Shown here: positions 17,851-25,295 of the stretch, piece after piece | Numbering within the stretch: position 1 is the stretch's first letter | Layout: each line of letters begins with the position of its first letter | Assembly: GCA_965224675.1 (NCBI GenBank) | Contig: CBDDAA010000004.1 | Coordinates: forward strand, 2,480,001-2,544,000 | Direction: 5' to 3' | DNA from: UBA7957 sp965224675 | GTDB lineage: Bacteria; Pseudomonadota; Gammaproteobacteria; Granulosicoccales; Granulosicoccaceae | Length of the DNA: 64,000 nt | Notes under the pieces: model-generated | The model's database searches: none | Seen by the model: only the letters and a program-made list of their open reading frames with translations | Told to the model about the DNA's origin: nothing | Translations under genes and position numbers: made by a program

Positions 17851-18342
17851 ATGAGTGATTCCCTAAGGGATCAATTGCTTAATGCGGGGTTTGAGGAAAA
17901 ACTCTCCAAGCGGGGGAAAACCAATATTCCAACAAAACCAAAGCAAAAAAAAACGGTTCAAATCAACCGACAAACCGAATCTTTTGAGCAACAGAAACTT
18001 AACCAGCAGATAAAACGTAAACGTATAAAAACCCAAATCAAAGCGTTGATTGAGCAATCCAGAATAAAAGAACATCAAGGTGATCATGCCTACAGCTATA
18101 TTCTCGGTGCAAGGGTTAAGCAAATTTTTGTAACTCAGGACTGCCACAAAAAAATCTCCAATGCTGAACTGGCGATCACACGCCTCAATGGTGAAACTTT
18201 TGTTATCCCGCCAGATGTGGCCGAAAAAATCAAATTGCTCAATCCTGAGTGGGCCATCATTATTGCCAACGATAGACAATCATCTGAGGCTGAAGATATT
18301 CAATATGGTGAATATAAAATTCCCGATGATTTACGCTGGTAA
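17851..18342 (+). CDS. DUF2058 protein (YaiL-like)
   Basis: 163 residues. N-terminal half is strongly basic and probably coiled-coil or disordered (KPKQKKTVQINRQ, QQIKRKRIKTQIKALIEQ). The C-terminal domain ends with YGEYKIPDDLRW, the hallmark end of the DUF2058 family. Function unknown; the YaiL name in E. coli comes with a nucleoprotein/polysaccharide-related guess only. Cytoplasmic. GGAG at correct distance supports the ATG. The next gene, sbcB, begins 30 bases after its stop on the same strand, so the two are likely cotranscribed. Confidence 0.85.
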   Translation: MSDSLRDQLLNAGFEEKLSKRGKTNIPTKPKQKKTVQINRQTESFEQQKLNQQIKRKRIKTQIKALIEQSRIKEHQGDHAYSYILGARVKQIFVTQDCHKKISNAELAITRLNGETFVIPPDVAEKIKLLNPEWAIIIANDRQSSEAEDIQYGEYKIPDDLRW

Positions 18343-18372
18343 CCCCCTCTCTTCTTGTATTGTGCAAAGATA

Positions 18373-19803
18373 ATGTCATTTTTTTGGTTTGATTATGAGA
18401 CGTTTGGTACCCACCCGGCGCTCGACCGTCCTGCCCAGTTTGCTGGCCTCCGAACCGATGAAAGCTTCAAAGTAATTGATGAAGCTTTAACCCTGCATTG
18501 CCGACCGGCAAATGATTTTTTACCCGATCCCACCGCCTGTTTAATAACAGGGATAACGCCTGAAAACTGTCTGCAAAAAGGTGTTCCAGAATGTGAGTTC
18601 ATAACCGCTATACATGATCAAATGGCGCAACCGGGCACCTGCAATATTGGTTATAACAATATCCGCTTCGATGATGAATTTACCCGTCACATACTTTACC
18701 GCAACTTTTTTAATCCGTATGAACATGAGTGGAAAAATGGTAATTCCCGGTGGGATTTATTGGATATTGTACGTTTAACTCGTGCATTGCGCCCCGATGG
18801 AATACATTGGCCGGTTCATGCTGATGGAAGCATAAACAATACATTGGCCGCCATCGCACAACTTAATGGGATTGAGCATCAGCATGCCCATGATGCACTG
18901 TCAGATGTTTACGCCACCATCGCAGTTGCCCGCCTATTGAAAGAAAAAAAACCTAAACTTTTTGACTTTGCCTTTCGTCACCGCGACAAACACAATTCGG
19001 CAGCCTTACTGAACCTGCGCGAGCAGAAAGTTGTGGTTCATGTATCAGGGATGATTTCTGGCGACTTTGCACATACAGCTGTCGTTCTACCACTGAGCAA
19101 ACATCCCGTGAATAGTAACGGGATATTAGTGTACGATTTACGGATTGATCCCCGGCCATTTTTAGAATTGGGACCAGAATCACTGGCACGGCAGATTTTT
19201 ACATCATCTGAAGAATTGCAGGCAGCTCAACTGACGCGATTGCCGGTTAAGACCATCCATCTCAACCGATGTCCCGTTATTGTGCCATTAAATACCTTAG
19301 ACGAAGCTGCACAACAACGTACGCAGATTTCGTTAACACAATCATTGCAATTTGCTGATATCTTGAGAGAACGATCTGATTTTGCGAGCAACCTACAACA
19401 AGCCTTTAAAGAACAGCCGTTTCGAGATAACCATGACACGGATAGTGCGCTTTACTCGGGTGGGTTCTTTACCGAAAGTGACTATAGAGCGTTTGAAAGA
19501 ATCCGTAAACTGGCGCCAGAAGAATTGGATTCTATCAATCTTTTTTATGACGATAAACGAATCCCCGAGATGCTTTTCCGTTATCAGGCACGTAACTATC
19601 CACAAACCCTCAATCAGGAAGATAAACAAAGGTGGGATGAATACCGATTGTCAAGGGTGATCAAGTATTGTCCATCACAAAAAGGCTTAACCGGGTATTT
19701 GTCAAATTTACAGCAACTCATCGAACAAAACCCTCTACAACGTAGCTTGTTAGAATCCCTTAATAAATACGCGATAAATTTATTCCCAGAGCAAAAGCAA
19801 TAA
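18373..19803 (+). CDS. sbcB: Exodeoxyribonuclease I
   Basis: 476 residues, the length of E. coli SbcB (475). DEDDh exonuclease motifs: D7-x-E9 in FWFDYETFG, the DDEF segment near residue 98 (NIRFDDEFTRH), and HDALSDVYATIAVA carrying the catalytic His and Asp. The remaining two thirds hold the SH3-like and C-terminal domains (PEEL..LF..D.R..EMLFRYQARNYP). It degrades single-stranded DNA 3' to 5' and acts in recombination and mismatch repair. I take ATG 18373 since it gives the family N-terminus; the upstream TTG at 18355 would add six residues. Confidence 0.95.
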   Translation: MSFFWFDYETFGTHPALDRPAQFAGLRTDESFKVIDEALTLHCRPANDFLPDPTACLITGITPENCLQKGVPECEFITAIHDQMAQPGTCNIGYNNIRFDDEFTRHILYRNFFNPYEHEWKNGNSRWDLLDIVRLTRALRPDGIHWPVHADGSINNTLAAIAQLNGIEHQHAHDALSDVYATIAVARLLKEKKPKLFDFAFRHRDKHNSAALLNLREQKVVVHVSGMISGDFAHTAVVLPLSKHPVNSNGILVYDLRIDPRPFLELGPESLARQIFTSSEELQAAQLTRLPVKTIHLNRCPVIVPLNTLDEAAQQRTQISLTQSLQFADILRERSDFASNLQQAFKEQPFRDNHDTDSALYSGGFFTESDYRAFERIRKLAPEELDSINLFYDDKRIPEMLFRYQARNYPQTLNQEDKQRWDEYRLSRVIKYCPSQKGLTGYLSNLQQLIEQNPLQRSLLESLNKYAINLFPEQKQ

Positions 19804-19942
19804 AATACATTCTGCTATGATAAAAAAGAATTGTATATTTCTACCCTGATTTATGAAAAAAGATTGTGCAAAAAAACTAAATTAATTCGGTTGCTGTATG
19901 TTTTTTATAAATTGAGTGTTTTAGATTTCGCTATTGCAACGA

Positions 19943-20362
19943 TTACGGCGCCCGACGATCCTCGGCTGAAAGGGACACGCCATCTACAATCAATGGCCGA
20001 ATAGTGCTTACAACACAAAAGGAGAATATCAAAACGAAGCCTAAAAATTTAGCGTCATAATATTGGGAAACGCTCAGAGTCGCTAAGAAAAACAACGCAA
20101 CTCCAGCAATCAAATAACCAATAACTGTCCGTTGGTAAAGCTGGACTATTGATCTGGAAATATCAGCCCTATATACACCACTTACAATCATTCCAAACAT
20201 AATTATTATAACAAAAGTGGTCATTGGAAAAATCATGGACACTAACGTAGCGTTAAGACCAAAGGCACCTGTTGCCAGAAACACACTGCAAAACAGTACT
20301 ACTTCCATGATAGCCATCGCAGGTGAAGGCAAGGTAATCTGTTGTCTAATTTTATTGACCAT
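19943..20362 (-). CDS. Orphan membrane domain of a polyisoprenyl-phosphate sugar transferase
   Basis: 139 residues with four hydrophobic helices (about 15-35, 43-65, 80-100, 107-127). Order and sequence of the helices resemble the N-terminal membrane domain of the sugar transferase at 50253-51665: both have a short cytoplasmic start, MFGM/MFGL with a helix, a G-V-Y/G-L-Y turn, R-T-[VL]-I-G, and a final helix ending T-[IV]-R-P. Here the protein stops right after that point (ending DRRAP), so the Rossmann-like and catalytic domains are missing. Start: AGGAGG eight bases before ATG 20362 is excellent; the upstream frame to 20452 would include a hairpin. It may be a regulator, a remnant, or a partner subunit. 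Confidence 0.65.
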   Translation of the reverse strand: MVNKIRQQITLPSPAMAIMEVVLFCSVFLATGAFGLNATLVSMIFPMTTFVIIIMFGMIVSGVYRADISRSIVQLYQRTVIGYLIAGVALFFLATLSVSQYYDAKFLGFVLIFSFCVVSTIRPLIVDGVSLSAEDRRAP

Positions 20363-20689
20363 ACTGGATCCTCCTCGGGCCTTGTAGGATAAATTCGGTT
20401 TTTTATTAAAAAAACCAGACGCACTTAAAGTGCGATTTTTTTCTCCATACATATTTATTTTTTATACCATGTGAAAAGTTAATAACAATCTGCATCAGGA
20501 CTTACAGTAAGCAACACATAATTTCACAATTTTCAATTCGCAAGTATAATACTTAATTTATCGTCACCTTATTGTTAACATTGACGTTGGGAGATGAACT
20601 GTTCGACAATTCTCGCACAGATTACAAGTGTCAATGCACTGACAGCTTAATTGTTTACACTTTATTTCAAATAGACTGTATCTATTTCA
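20363..20689. other. 327-base divergent intergenic region
   Basis: Between the orphan membrane-domain gene (minus) and bpt (plus). It contains the palindrome at 20420-20434 described separately and is otherwise AT-rich. The frame that overlaps bpt from 20572 has no support. Both flanking genes should have promoters here; no clear -35/-10 pair could be assigned. Confidence 0.45.
20420..20442. terminator. Palindrome with T-run, terminator- or attenuator-like
   Basis: CGCACTTAAAGTGCG (20420-20434) forms a 6-bp stem with a 3-base loop and is followed on the plus strand by a seven-T run (20436-20442); on the minus strand a T-run follows after five bases. It lies 58 bases upstream of the minus-strand ATG at 20362, that is, in that gene's leader, where it could act as an attenuator. 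On the plus strand there is no gene just upstream for it to terminate. Confidence 0.5.
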
Positions 20690-21448
20690 ATGCAACAATC
20701 AAAGCAAACACTGACATTTTATCGTTCTCCAACTTCAGAATGTGGCTATATCCCTGGCCAGGACTCAAGCAGTATCGTTGTAAATCCCTTTGCCACTCCC
20801 GATCCGCAAAACTATTCGATGCTGATTCAGCACGGTTTTAGACGCTCAGGCAAAACTATATATAGATCGGATTGTATTAATTGCCAACGTTGTATCCCTG
20901 TTCGACTTATTGTTGATCAGTTTCAACCTAACAGACGGTTCAAAAGGGTGCTTTCCAAGAATCAAGATGTACAGATACGATTAACAAAACCGGCTGTAAA
21001 CGAGGAGTATTTCCAACTTTACTATCGATATATTAATTCACAACACGCAGATGGCAGTATGGTAAATCCTGACAAGGAGGATTTCAGAGGATTTTTAGTG
21101 GTTGATGATTGGCAACGCGCAAGGTTTATGGAATTGCGCGTTAATAAGCGGTTGATAGCCCTTGCAGTGAACGATATTGTCACTGACGGACTATCGTCCG
21201 TTTATACGTTTTATGATCCGGATGATAAAAAACGCTCTCCAGGACAATTTTCTATTCTTCAACAAATCAAGCAGACAAAGGATGCTAATTTACCCTTCCT
21301 CTATCTTGGTTATTGGATTCACGAAAGTCGTAAAATGCGTTATAAAGCGGACTTTCAACCATTGCAATATTTCTTTGGAAATCGATGGTTAATAAAATCA
21401 GAATTTGAGAAGGCGATTTTAAACGCCGGAGTGATGGGAGTGATTTAG
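20690..21448 (+). CDS. bpt: Aspartate/glutamate leucyltransferase (Bpt)
   Basis: 252 residues of the Ate1/Bpt family. Family marks: SECGYIPG near 17-24, the cysteine cluster DCINCQRCIPVR, the DGxxSVYTFYDPD segment, and YLGYWIHESRKMRYKADFQPLQY in the C-terminal half. In bacteria the enzyme moves leucine from leucyl-tRNA to N-terminal Asp or Glu and so feeds proteins into the ClpS-ClpAP N-end rule pathway. Length is normal for bacterial Bpt. Its last 30 bases overlap the 3' end of the adenylate cyclase gene on the other strand. Confidence 0.92.
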   Translation: MQQSKQTLTFYRSPTSECGYIPGQDSSSIVVNPFATPDPQNYSMLIQHGFRRSGKTIYRSDCINCQRCIPVRLIVDQFQPNRRFKRVLSKNQDVQIRLTKPAVNEEYFQLYYRYINSQHADGSMVNPDKEDFRGFLVVDDWQRARFMELRVNKRLIALAVNDIVTDGLSSVYTFYDPDDKKRSPGQFSILQQIKQTKDANLPFLYLGYWIHESRKMRYKADFQPLQYFFGNRWLIKSEFEKAILNAGVMGVI

Positions 21449-22795
21449 GTTATTTATTCGTTTTAAATATATTTCGTATACACTATCTGTCGACCAACTC
21501 TCACTAAGTGCTTCAAAAACCTGCGCCGCTTCCTTCCAATCCTGATTGGTGAGATAGGTCATCGCCTTTTTATGCGCAACAAGATTCTCCAGCAATTCGG
21601 GTGAGGCATTCTCTTCAGAGCATATCGGTTGAAACATACGCATAAATTCCGCACGACCTTTAACTTTAATATTATCCAGTTCACGAAATAACATACCCTG
21701 GGTTTCTTTTACGGTCATTTCAGAGGCAATAATCGGTACTTTATAGTGGCGGGTTTGCCGCTCAAGTCTTTGTGCCATATTCACCGTATCGCCCACGACA
21801 GTGTAGGCCATCCGGTACTGTGACCCCAAATTGCCAACATTGCCAACACCTGTGGAGATACCAATGCCAATACTGATAGCAGGCAATCCTTCTTTTTTGT
21901 ATTTGCCACTTAACTCGGCGATATCTGATTGCATATCCAGTGCAGCGGCCAGGGCATCACTTGCATGTGTCTTGCTACTTACCGGCGCTCCCCAAAAAGC
22001 CATTACGCTGTCACCAATATACTTGTCAAGTGTGCCTCCGTGCTTAACCACTATCTGGCTAATAAGCGAGAAATAACGGTTCAACCACTGGGCCAGCGCT
22101 TTTGGATCCAATTCTTCTGATATCGTTGTAAAATTGTAGACATCACAAAATAGTACCGTCACCTCACGGGCCTCTCCTTCCAATGAAATACTGCTGGGAT
22201 TTCGGCTAAACTGTTCGACTAATTCGGGTGGCACATATTGACTGAATATGGCGGTTAATTGTTGGCGGTCACGAATCTCACCAATAAAGGAAAGCAAAAT
22301 ATAAAGTGAAAATAACGCCAATACAGTAATCAGCTCAAACTCCAACGGAATTCCAATAATTACTGAACCTGCTGGAAGATTAATCAACAAGATAAGCATT
22401 GCTGTTGCCAAGGTCACTAACGATGCACGTATTGGACGCAGATATGGAAGTAATATGGCCAACAGTGCAGTAACAAGCTGTGTTAGCCAAAATGCTGTGT
22501 TATAGACAAAAATCTGCGTGATTTCAGTTCTGGCTGGGGTCAGTACCGGATTATCCGCACTACTAACTGTTGTTCGTGACGGAAAGGGGTTATTTAACGG
22601 CCACGCACCGGGGTCGATTTCAAATCGAAAAACACCTAAACCAATCATTACAAGCAACACAAAGGCTGCAAACATGATTACGGCAAATAGTGGACTTCGT
22701 TTGGTTGGATAGAGAATAGAATAATTTACTGCCACAATAGTGATTAAATCGGCAAAAAACGCCAGTTCTTGACCAGTAAGTGTGACTGCAAACAA
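21419..22795 (-). CDS. Membrane class III adenylate cyclase
   Basis: 458 residues. Four or five transmembrane helices (about 11-30, 36-57, 100-118, 124-140, 150-171) with one periplasmic loop (58-98), then a class III cyclase domain. Metal-binding Asp218 (LFCDVYNF) and Asp262 (LDKYIGD), the purine-selecting Lys258 and Asp336-Thr337 (VVGDT), and Asn339/Arg343 for the transition state are all present, which fits ATP as substrate. No CHASE2 domain is seen, although the membrane-HAMP-less layout recalls CHASE2 cyclases. The start is unclear: only a TTG at 22795 is available, the frame is open to 22822 (TAA at 22823-22825), and no good ribosome site exists. It closes a six-gene leftward run and overlaps bpt convergently. 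Confidence 0.85.
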   Translation of the reverse strand: MFAVTLTGQELAFFADLITIVAVNYSILYPTKRSPLFAVIMFAAFVLLVMIGLGVFRFEIDPGAWPLNNPFPSRTTVSSADNPVLTPARTEITQIFVYNTAFWLTQLVTALLAILLPYLRPIRASLVTLATAMLILLINLPAGSVIIGIPLEFELITVLALFSLYILLSFIGEIRDRQQLTAIFSQYVPPELVEQFSRNPSSISLEGEAREVTVLFCDVYNFTTISEELDPKALAQWLNRYFSLISQIVVKHGGTLDKYIGDSVMAFWGAPVSSKTHASDALAAALDMQSDIAELSGKYKKEGLPAISIGIGISTGVGNVGNLGSQYRMAYTVVGDTVNMAQRLERQTRHYKVPIIASEMTVKETQGMLFRELDNIKVKGRAEFMRMFQPICSEENASPELLENLVAHKKAMTYLTNQDWKEAAQVFEALSESWSTDSVYEIYLKRINNLNHSHHSGV

Positions 22796-22869
22796 CTGTA
22801 ATAAATAATACCCCCAAAGACCTTATTGAAGACCGTTAAGATGGAAGTATTGCAAGCTATCGTTTCTGC

Positions 22870-23886
22870 TTAGATAAAACGGTCAGATTCGTATAAATTG
22901 TGGATTTGATCGATGGAAACGCCGCTTTCCTGTAATAATTGGATCATGGTATCGATCAATAACCTGGGCAATGCAAGATAATAATGTGCTTCATCCAGCT
23001 CGTGATTGAGATAATTTTTTATTTTCAGACCCGCTTGCCTAAGTTGTGAGCAATCACTGATTGGTTCCATGCACTCGACATAGGAAAAATTATCCAATGC
23101 ATCTTCCCAGGCGTGACAGAGGTTTGCCCGATAGTGGCCCCTGCCATTCCTGCTAAAGCGAAACAAAGTTTGCGGGATTTCAAGCTCCAGAGCCTGCGCA
23201 TACTCTATCACGCTGTTAATCGCTGAAAATCCCTGTTCATAGGCGATAAAAACAACAGGTAAAGATTGGTATTCAGAGAACACATCATTTCCATAGGGGC
23301 CGGAGAGTATAAGCTTGCTTCCTTTTCTAAGCTTTTGAATATGGATGGAAAATGAACGCGCATTGTTTATCGGAATATGGAATTCGAGGAAACGCCCGTC
23401 GCAGGGGCAATTTGCCAGGGCCAAACGACAGCTGTCGCCTTGTTCCGTACGCACATCAACCCGCTGCCCGGCAAAAAAGCGCAGCCCATTGTTTCGTGGA
23501 GTTTTACAGTATAGAAGCACATAATCCGGACCTGCAGTTTCCAGGCGGGTAACCATTACCTCCATCGTTTGAAAGCCAATTCGCTCTTGCTGGCCCTGTT
23601 CTACTGTTTCAATCTCAATGCAGGCATCTGCGGACTCCCAGTCTGGTTCGTGACAACACATTAGAATTGTATTTACGGAAATTTGCTGGTCAGAAAAACC
23701 GTAATCACCAACCTTGAGTTGTAGCAATGCGCCTGTAATGTGTTTTGCCTTGCATTCTCCACACGTTCCATTCGAACAACTGTGATGCAATTTAAGACCC
23801 GCTGACAAGCCGATTTGTAAAAGGGTTTGTCCTTTACTGGCGATGATTTTTTTATCGGAAGGCAAAAAGACGATATGTTTGACCAT
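22870..23886 (-). CDS. [2Fe-2S] ferredoxin / flavin-reductase-like protein with eroded NAD site
   Basis: 338 residues. Residues 1-90 form a plant-type ferredoxin with C37-x4-C42-x2-C45 and a fourth Cys in MCC (77/78). The rest has the layout of ferredoxin-NADP reductase proteins such as CDP-6-deoxyglucoseen reductase, but the key motifs are changed: the FAD-binding R-x-Y-S is replaced by CRLALAN, the nucleotide-binding G-G-T-G is replaced by AYEQGFSA, and the usual C-terminal C-G-P-x-x-M is replaced by LALPRLLID. So the iron-sulfur part looks able to bind a cluster while the reductase part may not turn over NAD(P)H. Cytoplasmic. It lies between an HTH protein gene and the adenylate cyclase on the same strand. 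Confidence 0.75.
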   Translation of the reverse strand: MVKHIVFLPSDKKIIASKGQTLLQIGLSAGLKLHHSCSNGTCGECKAKHITGALLQLKVGDYGFSDQQISVNTILMCCHEPDWESADACIEIETVEQGQQERIGFQTMEVMVTRLETAGPDYVLLYCKTPRNNGLRFFAGQRVDVRTEQGDSCRLALANCPCDGRFLEFHIPINNARSFSIHIQKLRKGSKLILSGPYGNDVFSEYQSLPVVFIAYEQGFSAINSVIEYAQALELEIPQTLFRFSRNGRGHYRANLCHAWEDALDNFSYVECMEPISDCSQLRQAGLKIKNYLNHELDEAHYYLALPRLLIDTMIQLLQESGVSIDQIHNLYESDRFI

Positions 23887-24005
23887 GCATCAGCTTATAA
23901 CTCAATAACGGGGTTTTGTCCAAATTTACATCGCACACCTGAGGTGATTGCAGAAGAAGAGATATTTATAGATATTTTTCGGAAATACATATTGAAAATG
24001 GACGC

Positions 24006-24446
24006 TTATAAATGCTTCTCTTGCCCTGTTTGCATTCTCATCCAGGATAAAAGCGCCTGCAACATGAGTTTCTGTCTTTTTGTACAATCAGACTGCATAT
24101 TAAGCAAGCGATCTTTTAATTCGCCTATCATTCGATGATGAGTGAGCAGCTCCTCTTTTGTCTGATTGAGCACATGTCGTAACCTCAATATCTCCATCTT
24201 AAGGATTTCTGTATCAGATACAGTCTCAACCAGGCTTTTATCCAGTGCTCTTGCCTGAATTCGCTGTAGTCGTTCAATCTGTGAATTATCTTCTATTCGA
24301 ACCTCAGGATAGGCTTTTTTTAAGGCCTGCTCGGATACCTGCCCTTCAAACGTAATAAGCTGTCCTTTACGAATTTTACGCTGCATTTCATATCGACTTG
24401 CACCGACAATTTTGGCAGCTCGCGATACACTTAGTAAATTGCTCAT
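24006..24446 (-). CDS. HTH and coiled-coil protein
   Basis: 146 residues. The N-terminus (SVSRAAKIVGASRYEMQRKIRKGQLITFEG) reads as a MerR/excisionase-like winged helix-turn-helix; residues about 85-130 (EILKMEILRLRHVLNQTKEEL and following) are a heptad-type coiled coil. GAGGG precedes the ATG at the right distance. No named family recognised. It is 119 bases upstream of the ferredoxin-like gene, same strand. I suspect that related proteins occur with ferredoxin domains elsewhere, which would explain the neighbourhood, but this is from memory and untested. DNA binding is likely from the HTH; the target is unknown. Confidence 0.65.
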   Translation of the reverse strand: MSNLLSVSRAAKIVGASRYEMQRKIRKGQLITFEGQVSEQALKKAYPEVRIEDNSQIERLQRIQARALDKSLVETVSDTEILKMEILRLRHVLNQTKEELLTHHRMIGELKDRLLNMQSDCTKRQKLMLQALLSWMRMQTGQEKHL

Positions 24447-24599
24447 TGCATCACCCTCTTCCTATCTACAACTGAGGATAACTATACTCCATTTATAGGT
24501 ATTTGCAATTTAGAAATATTTCTATGTCTATGTTTTATAAAATTATTTTATACCTGAATTTTGCTCGAATTTTACGCAAGTGAAAGCAAGACAGCTGTG

Positions 24600-24998
24600 C
24601 TACTTGGAGCCTGACTGATCCCAGGCATAAGTACAATCCAGGTGGGCACGTACTGCGATGAGTCCTTTCAAACCTTCTTCAGCAATGCGCTGAAGCGGTA
24701 TTTTACTTTTTAATTTTTTTTGCCGAGTGTGCATCCAGATCGAACCCATCTTACTGTTATGCGGATAGGTTGTTCTTAAGGCATCTGCGATACCAAGAAT
24801 GTGTTGCATGCGTTCATTAATCGCCGGCTCATCGGGAAGCGCCTCACCTTGCCGAAAACGTTCTATATGACGTGCAGCGAATCCATCTAATGCCAATAGG
24901 TCAATAATTTCTGCTGAATTTAATCCCCAATCATCAAGCACGGCCATTAATCGCACTGTATTAAACACACGTTTTTGTTCTTTATCGATTTCTGTCAT
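24600..24998 (-). CDS. Small protein with Xre/MbcA/ParS-like C-terminal region
   Basis: 132 residues. The first half is helical and resembles a regulator-type fold (VFNTVRLMAVLDDWGLNSAEIIDLL, then a second helix pair). The second half (IWMHTRQKKLKSKIPLQRIAEEGLKGLIAVRAHLD) has the order seen in MbcA/ParS/Xre toxin-binding domains: W, then a P-L-x-x-[IL] segment, then G-L...V-R-x-[HY]-L. No toxin gene (RES domain or similar) lies next to it, so a toxin-antitoxin role is not supported here. Its ATG overlaps the stop of the preceding gene by one base (TAATG), so the two are coupled. Confidence 0.6.
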   Translation of the reverse strand: MTEIDKEQKRVFNTVRLMAVLDDWGLNSAEIIDLLALDGFAARHIERFRQGEALPDEPAINERMQHILGIADALRTTYPHNSKMGSIWMHTRQKKLKSKIPLQRIAEEGLKGLIAVRAHLDCTYAWDQSGSK

Positions 24999-25279
24999 TA
25001 GGGCCTGTCATCATCGCTGCGTTTGAATTTGATAATGTGGGATTTCTGTGGCTCATCGGCATATCTTGGCCGCTCATTCACTTCTCGGTTCTGTAAACGG
25101 GCTATTTTTTGTTCTCTGGCGGCTATCACTCCTAAACATCGCCGAATACTAACAACTGTTTCATCCTTCAATATGCCTTGCATGCCCGGTAAGGGTGTGA
25201 CATCTCTGATGATGCCTGAAAGCGTTTTACGCATCATTATCATGATTGCTCGTTCGTCTTCAAGTGAGTTTTCCGGCAT
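24998..25279 (-). CDS. Conserved-looking hypothetical protein, 93 residues
   Basis: Small soluble protein, no signal peptide, no cysteines apart from one at about residue 49. Residues 8-55 are helical (RAIMIMMRKTLSGIIRDVTP, then SIRRCLGVIAAREQ) and the C-terminus is charged (RPRYADEPQKSHIIKFKRSDDD). I do not recognise a function. It is 16 bases or so behind the flavoenzyme gene and overlaps the next gene by one base, so it is translated in a fixed ratio with the Xre/MbcA-like protein and the two may form a complex. Confidence 0.6.
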   Translation of the reverse strand: MPENSLEDERAIMIMMRKTLSGIIRDVTPLPGMQGILKDETVVSIRRCLGVIAAREQKIARLQNREVNERPRYADEPQKSHIIKFKRSDDDRP

Positions 25280-25295
25280 TTATATCTCTTCTGGA

